NCBI GenBank assembly: GCA_035524895.1
Contig: DATLFI010000064.1
Coordinates: 1 to 10,679, forward strand
Direction of reading: 5' to 3'
Source of the DNA: DATLFI01 sp035524895
Lineage (GTDB): Bacteria > Acidobacteriota > Thermoanaerobaculia > Multivoradales > Multivoraceae
DNA: 10,679 nt
Shown: positions 5,848 through 10,679 of the stretch, piece by piece
Layout: every line of letters begins with the position of its first letter
Position numbering within the stretch: position 1 is the first letter of the stretch
Translations under genes and position numbers: made by a program
The notes under the pieces: model-generated
The model's database searches: none
The model's input: the letters and a program-made list of their open reading frames with translations, nothing else
Told to the model about the DNA's origin: nothing

Positions 5848-8421
5848 CTACCAGGAAAGGGTCAGGCTGCCCATGGCGCGCCGCTCCAGCAGGTCGCCGC
5901 CGAACACCTGGAAGTGCTCCTCGTCGGTGAGGTTCGCAACGCTGAGGCCCAGCGCCACGTTGGAGCTCAGCTGCACATGAGCGAACAGGTCGGCTGTGCT
6001 GTAGGAGTCGACATTGCCGTGGAACGGGGGCGAGACCCAACGGAAGTCGTCGACCCACCGGCCGAGGAGCCTGGCGCTCCAGCGGTCGGCGGAGTAGCCG
6101 AGGCCGACCGTCGCACGGTTTTCCGGGGCGTTCGGCAGCACGAAGTCTGCAAGCCCGGGCGGCGCGTCGAGGTCGGCATCGAGCCACGAGTAGTTGAGCT
6201 CCAGACGGAAGCCGCCAGCGAAGCGGAGGTCGAAGCCGACGTCGACACCCAGGCTCTGTGTCGAGCCCAGGTTGGCGTACGAGGCCAACGCGACCAGTGG
6301 CGTACCGTCGACGGGGTTGGCGCTGAGGAAGGGGAACAACCCTCCGAGCAACGCGACGAGCTGGTCCCGGATCTCCTCGCGGCTGGGTAGCTCCGAAAGC
6401 TCGAGCTCGTCCAGCTCCGCCCGCGACAACACTTCCCTTGGCACGACGTAGGCGCCGTAGGACGGATTCAGGCGACCCAGGCTCGTGCCGACCTGCGGCA
6501 GCGGCCCGACGATCAGGTCGTCGTGGTCGGTGTGGTGCAGGTTGATCGTAAGGAAGCCCAGGTCGCCGAGTTGGCCGCGATACCCGAGCTCGAACGACTG
6601 CGTCTCTTCGACGTCGAGGTTCTCGTTGCCGACGATCAACAGTCGGGTGTCGGCCACCGGGTCGTTGGGTGCGTCGGCCTCGGTGACGACAAGATCGAGG
6701 TCGAACCCGCAGGTGACCGACTGGAGTCGGCACTGCGGCTCGAGCACCGCCAGGTTCACGGCGGGCGCCAAGTCGAACTGCAGGTAGAGCTCTTCGTAGG
6801 TGGGCGCGCGGAAGCCCTGCCCGACGCCGAGACGGATGCTGCTGCGAGGATTGATCTCGAAGATCAAGCTGGCGCGCGGCGACCACTGAGGCTCGAAGTA
6901 CGAGCCATCGTCCCAGCGCGCGCCGAACACCAGACGCACCCGCTCCGAAGCCTGCCAGTCGACTTGAGCGAATGCGGCGTCGGCGTCTTCCTCGATCGGG
7001 CCGAGGCCGCCCCAGAACAGGCTGCCGTCGCGCTGCGCCGGATTGAACATCGAGCGCGGTCGGAAGTTTGGTTCATCGAAGATCGGGTCGCCGACGAATG
7101 CCGCCGTGCCGACTTCCTCGTCCTCGTGCGTCAGCCCGATCATGAAGTCGACACCGGGCGAGAGAGTCCAGTTGGTGCGGACGTCGATGTTCCAGGAGCG
7201 CTCCTCCAGTACCAACTCGTCACCCGTCGCGAGCGCGAGCTGTCGCGAGGCATCCCGGTCGCGGTAGCCGTACGAGAGGTCCCAATGGCGGCTGGTGATT
7301 CCAGCTCGGCCCCAGCTCCACCCCGAATCGAGCACTTGCAGACGGCCGAGGTCGCTGAGCAGCAGCGAGCCGCCGATGTCCGCCGCGCCGCCGTCGAGGT
7401 AGAGCACGAATCCCATGTCGAAGGCGTGCTCGAAGCCGATCGAGGCCGTGGTGGTGTCCTCCGAGTCCTCGCGCAGGGGCACCGCTTCGAGCGGCAGACA
7501 GTCGGTTTGCCCGTCGAACGAGCACCCGGGAGCGTACTCGCCGCCTTGGTTGCGCGAGACCGAGAACAGGTCTCCGTCGCGGTAGGAACCCTGGAGCTCG
7601 AGGTGCGATCGGGTGCCCACCCGCGGCGCCCAGATCAGATCGCCCTGCACCGTCGAAGCCTCACCGCCACCGACGCGCACCCGGCCGCCGCCCGCGCTTT
7701 CCCTTCTGGTGACCACCGAGAGCAGGCCGTTCGCGGCGTCTCCGCCGTAGAGTGCGCTGGCGGGCCCCTGCAGCAGCTCGAGCTGGGCCACCGAGTCGAT
7801 CGGCATCGTCAAGGCTGCCCACTCCTGACCCCCGAAGAACAGCATCGACGTATCGCGCCCGTCCACCCGGACGCCGAGTCGCGGGTTGAGCAGGTCGTTC
7901 TGACCTCGCGCGTTGACGGTGAAGTCCGTGAGCCCGCTCTCGGTCACCTCGGCACCCAGGGCACCCTCGAGCGCGGGTGGGATCCGCCCCTCGGTCGCAC
8001 GGGTGTCGAGGCTTTCCGGGGTCACCACCGTCGCGGCGGCCGCGGCTTCGAGCAGGCGCTCGACGCGCAGCCCGGCCGACTGGACCACGGTGGCCGTGGC
8101 GAAAGGCAGGCTCCAGCTCAGCTCGCGGTCGAGCCGGGTCGTTTCGTGGGCGGCTACCTCGACCGCCGCCGCACGCTCGGAGTAGTCCGCTGCAGCGAAG
8201 GTCACCGTGTAGACGCCGCTCGGCACTCGCACCCGATAGGCGCCGGTGGCGCCGGTCAGGGCGGTCGACTCGGCGCCTTCGACTGTCACCGCAACGCCGG
8301 CCAACGCATGGCCCTCGGCATCGGTGACGGTACCAGTGATCTGGCCGCTCTGGGCCAGGGCAGGCGTGGACAGCAACGCGCCGAAGGCCAGCGCAAAGGC
8401 GCAAACCGAACTCGCTCTCAT
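5848..8421 (-). CDS. TonB-dependent outer-membrane receptor with N-terminal carboxypeptidase-regulatory-like domain
   Basis: This is an 857-residue protein. Residues 1-23 are a signal peptide with an ALA-QS cleavage site. Residues 27-100 form a CarboxypepD_reg-like beta domain (GTVTDAEGHALAGVAV). A TonB-box-like stretch, ATVVQSA, lies at 110-116. The plug domain runs to about 239 and ends with the typical LLQGPASALYGGDAANGLLS pattern. The rest is a 22-strand-type barrel with FRAPTYEELY and NLTDEEH motifs, ending in an aromatic Trp as outer-membrane barrels do. It should import a ligand across the outer membrane with TonB-ExbBD; the substrate cannot be read. Two Cys pairs (CSFDGQTDC and CRLQSVTC) lie in probable surface loops and may form disulfides. 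The start ATG has GGAGGAG at 8432-8438, a 10-base spacer and an upstream promoter. The N-terminal domain is common in Acidobacteriota and Bacteroidota receptors. Confidence 0.95.
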   Translation of the reverse strand: MRASSVCAFALAFGALLSTPALAQSGQITGTVTDAEGHALAGVAVTVEGAESTALTGATGAYRVRVPSGVYTVTFAAADYSERAAAVEVAAHETTRLDRELSWSLPFATATVVQSAGLRVERLLEAAAAATVVTPESLDTRATEGRIPPALEGALGAEVTESGLTDFTVNARGQNDLLNPRLGVRVDGRDTSMLFFGGQEWAALTMPIDSVAQLELLQGPASALYGGDAANGLLSVVTRRESAGGGRVRVGGGEASTVQGDLIWAPRVGTRSHLELQGSYRDGDLFSVSRNQGGEYAPGCSFDGQTDCLPLEAVPLREDSEDTTTASIGFEHAFDMGFVLYLDGGAADIGGSLLLSDLGRLQVLDSGWSWGRAGITSRHWDLSYGYRDRDASRQLALATGDELVLEERSWNIDVRTNWTLSPGVDFMIGLTHEDEEVGTAAFVGDPIFDEPNFRPRSMFNPAQRDGSLFWGGLGPIEEDADAAFAQVDWQASERVRLVFGARWDDGSYFEPQWSPRASLIFEINPRSSIRLGVGQGFRAPTYEELYLQFDLAPAVNLAVLEPQCRLQSVTCGFDLDLVVTEADAPNDPVADTRLLIVGNENLDVEETQSFELGYRGQLGDLGFLTINLHHTDHDDLIVGPLPQVGTSLGRLNPSYGAYVVPREVLSRAELDELELSELPSREEIRDQLVALLGGLFPFLSANPVDGTPLVALASYANLGSTQSLGVDVGFDLRFAGGFRLELNYSWLDADLDAPPGLADFVLPNAPENRATVGLGYSADRWSARLLGRWVDDFRWVSPPFHGNVDSYSTADLFAHVQLSSNVALGLSVANLTDEEHFQVFGGDLLERRAMGSLTLSW

Positions 8422-8519
8422 CTCTGTAGCGCTCCTCCGGGCGTGCAGATCGGCCTCAGCGTCCCGGGCGTGGTCGTGGAACCGCAGCTAAGGGCTTCGC
8501 TCTCTTGAAACGAGGGAAG

Positions 8520-8548
8520 CTTCTAACAGCGGACCCGGTACCCGTCAA
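8520..8548 (-). promoter_or_regulatory. sigma-70 type promoter of the TonB-dependent receptor gene
   Basis: On the minus strand, TTGACG (8548-8543) and TAGAAG (8525-8520) are separated by 17 bases, matching 5 of 6 and 4 of 6 consensus bases. Transcription would start near 8513, leaving a leader of about 90 bases before the receptor ATG at 8421. Confidence 0.6.
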
Positions 8549-8666
8549 GCCGTTGCTTCGATCCAAGCGCATTTCGAGGTGGCGGCGCCGTCGTCGAACG
8601 ACTGCGGAGACGAGGTGCGGCGTCCCGCCGGGAGGGCGACTGCGGGCGAGGCTGTGGTCGGGCACT

Positions 8667-8685
8667 CGGGTCACCGGAAGACCCG
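8667..8685 (+). other. stem-loop followed by T-rich stretch
   Basis: CGGGTC and GACCCG form a perfect 6-bp stem around a 7-base loop, followed by TTTGCATGTTCTTTG. The shape is terminator-like on the plus strand, but no plus-strand gene ends upstream, so its role is unclear. Confidence 0.25.
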
Positions 8686-8733
8686 TTTGCATGTTCTTTG
8701 CGAGTCGATGCGCCCGTCAGCCGGCGACTGAGC

Positions 8734-8739
8734 TAGAAT
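8734..8739 (+). promoter_or_regulatory. candidate -10 element for the rightward regulator block
   Basis: TAGAAT matches 5 of 6 bases of the sigma-70 -10 consensus. No good -35 is visible at 16-18 bases upstream. It is followed 23 bases later by a strong ribosome-binding sequence and an ATG (8779), an arrangement typical of a short leader transcript. Confidence 0.4.
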
Positions 8740-8778
8740 CGGCCCTCGGCATCGACAAACACGAGGAGGGCCCGACGG

Positions 8779-9021
8779 ATGTCTTCTCGTGCTGGCACAG
8801 CGGCAGGGAGCGGAGTGCACCGGAGCATCGGAGACTCCGCAAGTGTCCTGCGTTGCGAGGCGGTTGCGTTTCCAACTCCAGGAGCGACAGCCACCTTGCG
8901 CTCGCTCGCCTCAGAGAAAGCGCACCGGAGTGTTGGGTCGATGGCCGAACGTTGCCCGCAGACCGCTGGCCCGCGGATCACGAAACCGTCGGAGTGCTCG
9001 CTCGGGGGCAGGCTCCGCTAG
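8779..9021 (+). CDS. possible small protein ahead of the sigma-54 activator (uncertain)
   Basis: This is an 80-codon frame starting ATG with GAGGAGGG (8763-8770) 8 bases upstream and a -10-like TAGAAT before that; the initiation region is better than that of the neighbouring regulator. Against it, the product is Ser/Arg/Ala-rich with three cysteines and no recognisable domain, signal peptide or membrane segment. Roughly a third of its third codon positions are A or T, more than in the surrounding genes. It ends 19 bases before the TTG start of the sigma-54 activator, so it could be a leader peptide, a small accessory protein or an untranslated leader. The rest of the 8422-9040 gap holds only the promoter elements and hairpin listed separately. 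Confidence 0.3.
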   Translation: MSSRAGTAAGSGVHRSIGDSASVLRCEAVAFPTPGATATLRSLASEKAHRSVGSMAERCPQTAGPRITKPSECSLGGRLR

Positions 9022-9040
9022 GTGAAGACAGGGGGCTCAC

Positions 9041-10270
9041 TTGGAGTTTGGCATCGCAGAGGAAAGCGCACACGGGGTCGACGAGTTGACGATGTCGCCC
9101 GAGCTCGGTCTTGCCGACGACGACTCTCGGGCCGGAGCGCCGTTCGAGGCTGTAGTGGGGTTGAGCGAGCCAGCGCAGCGGATTCGCGAGCTATCGATCG
9201 CCACCTGGGGGGCTGACCGCACGGTAGAGATCGTTGGCCGCTCGGTGGCAATGGAGCAGCTCCTGCGTCGGATCTCCAAGATCGCCAAGTACGACGAGCC
9301 GGTCTTGGTGTTCGGCGAGAGTGGCGTCGGCAAGGAGGCACTGGCTCAGGCGATCTACCTGTTGGGGCCGCGCGCGCGCAAGCCGCTGGTGGTGGTCAAC
9401 TGCCCCCAGTACCAGGAGGGCAACCTGACCGTCAGCGAGCTCTTCGGGCATCGCAAGGGCAGCTTCACCGGCGCCATGGACCATCGGCGGGGCTGCTTCG
9501 AGACCGCCGACGGCGGGGTGATCTTCCTCGACGAGATCGGCGACCTCCACATGAGCGCGCAGGTGATGCTGCTGCGCGCGCTCGCTTCGGGCGAGTTCCA
9601 GCCTCTCGGCGCCGACTTCACGAGCCGCGTGAACGTCAGGGTGGTGGCGGCGACGAACCGCTCCCTCAACGAGCTGGCAGCCGACCGGCAGTTCCGCCGA
9701 GACCTGATCTTCCGGCTGCGCTACTTCCAGCTCGACGTGCCACCTCTGCGCGACCGGGGCGACGACTGGCGCTATCTCCTGGAGCACTACCTCCAGAAGC
9801 TGTACCTGCGGTACGGCGTGTCGAAGTGTTTCTCCAAGGACTCCTTGCGATTGCTCGAGGACTATCCCTGGCCGGGCAACGTGCGTGAGCTGATCACCGT
9901 CACCACCACCGGCTACGCCCTTTCCGACGGCAACGTCATCGAGCCCAAGGACTTCGTCGGCCAGCTCGAGGACGAGGAGTCGACCGCGCGCAAAGGGGGA
10001 GCACGCCAGGACCGTCTGGGCATGCTCGAGCGCGGTCTGCGGCAGGGCGACTCGAGCTTCTGGGAGACAGTGCAGGAACCGTTCCTGGAACGCGACCTCA
10101 ACCGGCGAGAAGTGCGCAACTTGATCGCCCGCGGGCTGCGCGAGACAGCGGGCAGCTATCGCCAACTCCTCGACCTGTGGCACGTCGACGGGTGCCACTA
10201 CCAGAAGTTCATGGATTTTCTTCGCCACCATCGGCTGAAGCCGAAGTCGTACCAGGAGCTGGACGCCTGA
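9041..10270 (+). CDS. sigma-54-dependent activator (AAA+ enhancer-binding protein) without sensor domain
   Basis: This is a 409-residue protein. Residues 1-60 show no receiver, GAF, PAS or FHA domain. The AAA+ sigma-54 interaction domain, about 62-300, has Walker A GESGVGKE (92-99), GSFTGA (140-145, the loop that contacts sigma-54, usually GAFTGA), Walker B VIFLDEIGD (160-168), FRRDL arginine-finger region (218-222) and YPWPGNVREL (275-284). The C-terminus (about 355-402) is not a Fis-type HTH. It reads REVRNLIARGLRETAG, then YRQLLDLWHV and YQKFMDFLRHH, a helical DNA-binding-like tail I have seen described only with such activators. The start is uncertain: TTG 9041 follows GGGGG (9031-9035) by 5 bases, while ATG 9092 has no clear Shine-Dalgarno; an in-frame stop at 9023 excludes longer versions. 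The adjacent RiPP precursor gene is its obvious candidate target. Confidence 0.92.
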   Translation: MEFGIAEESAHGVDELTMSPELGLADDDSRAGAPFEAVVGLSEPAQRIRELSIATWGADRTVEIVGRSVAMEQLLRRISKIAKYDEPVLVFGESGVGKEALAQAIYLLGPRARKPLVVVNCPQYQEGNLTVSELFGHRKGSFTGAMDHRRGCFETADGGVIFLDEIGDLHMSAQVMLLRALASGEFQPLGADFTSRVNVRVVAATNRSLNELAADRQFRRDLIFRLRYFQLDVPPLRDRGDDWRYLLEHYLQKLYLRYGVSKCFSKDSLRLLEDYPWPGNVRELITVTTTGYALSDGNVIEPKDFVGQLEDEESTARKGGARQDRLGMLERGLRQGDSSFWETVQEPFLERDLNRREVRNLIARGLRETAGSYRQLLDLWHVDGCHYQKFMDFLRHHRLKPKSYQELDA

Positions 10271-10271
10271 G

Positions 10272-10354
10272 CCGGTGACCGGAATCCGGACAGATCGTCG
10301 TGATGTGCTCGGGACGAGATTTGGCTCGCACCCGATTTGCTCCCGGTGACGGGA
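10272..10354 (+). promoter_or_regulatory. spacer with repeated CCGGTGAC motif and GNRA stem-loop upstream of RiPP precursor
   Basis: CCGGTGAC occurs at 10272-10279, inside the palindrome CCGGTGACCGG, and again at 10343-10350. The second copy overlaps a hairpin, TCCCG/CGGGA (10341-10345 with 10350-10354), closed by a GTGA tetraloop of GNRA type and ending 5 bases before the precursor's AAGGAG. The palindrome could be an activator or operator site and the hairpin an mRNA 5' element; neither is demonstrated. No correctly spaced sigma-54 or sigma-70 promoter was found here. Confidence 0.3.
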
Positions 10355-10373
10355 CCCTCAAGGAGACACGCTC

Positions 10374-10679
10374 ATGGAAATGACCCGAGGCGAAATTCAG
10401 GACCTTCTCGTCAAGTTCGCGACCGAGCAGCCCGCGTACAAAGAGACCCTCAAGAAGAACCCGAAGGACGTGATCTACAAGCAGTTCGGGATCCAGATCC
10501 CGGGCAACACCAAGGTTCAGGTCCTGCAGGAGACCGCTGACCAGGTGTACGTGGTCCTTCCGCACGTGGTGGAGTCGGGCGCCGAGCTGTCCGACGCGGA
10601 CCTCGAGGCGGTCGCCGGCGGTCACACGATCGTCAAGGAAGCCGAGTGCGGTGGCGACGGTACGTTCCAGACCGTCAAC
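10374..10679 (+). CDS. NHLP-family (nitrile hydratase-like leader) RiPP precursor peptide, 3' end outside window
   Basis: The first 102 codons are present and no stop is reached. Residues 1-83 form an NHLP leader, related to the alpha subunit of nitrile hydratase: KFATEQPAYKETLKKNPKDV (14-33), YKQFGIQIPG (35-44) and VYVVLP (58-63), ending in ELSDADLEAVAGG (71-83). The double glycine at 82-83 is the usual cleavage site for a C39 peptidase-containing exporter. The core begins at His84 and so far reads HTIVKEAECGGDGTFQTVN, with one Cys (92). Such peptides are modified and exported as RiPPs (proteusin/NHLM type); the modifying enzymes must lie beyond the window. ATG 10374 has AAGGAG at 10360-10365 with an 8-base spacer. 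It lies 103 bases after the sigma-54 activator in the same direction. Family assignment is strong; the product class cannot be told from this fragment. Confidence 0.9.
   Translation, partial: MEMTRGEIQDLLVKFATEQPAYKETLKKNPKDVIYKQFGIQIPGNTKVQVLQETADQVYVVLPHVVESGAELSDADLEAVAGGHTIVKEAECGGDGTFQTVN

Noticed and set aside
6523..8508. 661-codon plus-strand open frame opposite the TonB receptor
   Set aside because: It is the antisense shadow of a high-GC gene; the minus-strand product has a signal peptide, plug and barrel motifs.
8505..9089. 194-codon plus-strand frame across the divergent region
   Set aside because: It has no ribosome-binding site, overlaps the receptor promoter and the regulator start, and has unlikely composition.
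9191..10231. 346-codon minus-strand frame opposite the sigma-54 activator
   Set aside because: It is an antisense shadow; the plus strand encodes every AAA+ motif in order.
10321..10342. Possible sigma-54 promoter (TTTGGCTCG followed by TTTGCTC) before the RiPP precursor
   Set aside because: The GG and GC doublets are 14 bases apart instead of 10. A correctly spaced alternative a few bases upstream matches the -24 half poorly.

Overview
The window looks like chromosomal DNA from a GC-rich, Gram-negative bacterium. An outer-membrane TonB-dependent receptor with an N-terminal carboxypeptidase-regulatory-like domain implies an outer membrane. Together with a PP2C/STAS signalling pair, a sigma-54 activator and a nitrile-hydratase-like leader peptide (NHLP) precursor, it suggests Acidobacteriota or a myxobacteria-like/deltaproteobacterial lineage. 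That placement is inference from gene style, not from a marker gene. No rRNA, tRNA, CRISPR array or intact transposase was seen.

Left part (1-2010): the 3' end of a GAF-SpoIIE (PP2C) serine phosphatase gene converges on a STAS-domain anti-sigma-factor-antagonist-like gene that carries a long Ala/Pro/Lys tail. The two products are natural partners (phosphatase and phospho-STAS substrate). Behind the STAS gene lies a 331-bp transposase-less element with 24-bp near-perfect terminal inverted repeats flanked by TA on both sides, so a MITE-like element.

Middle part (2011-5850): a two-gene, translationally coupled operon. The first gene encodes a protein of no family I can name that carries a thermolysin-like zinc-protease motif (HECTH, then DELIAD 17 residues on). 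The second encodes a LonB/AAA_32-type Lon-like protease with an intact Ser-Lys dyad but an aberrant Walker A motif. The start and stop overlap as GTGA.

Right part (5848-10679): a TonB-dependent receptor gene on the minus strand with a good sigma-70 promoter diverges from a rightward block. That block has a 619-bp leader region with a possible small ORF, then a sigma-54 activator without a sensor domain and with a non-Fis C-terminus. A 103-bp spacer with a repeated CCGGTGAC motif follows, and then the first 102 codons of an NHLP-family RiPP precursor that runs off the window.

The most interesting reading is that the window ends at the start of an NHLP-type RiPP cluster whose precursor sits directly behind a dedicated-looking sigma-54 activator. 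The protease pair and receptor nearby are possible but unproven accessories.
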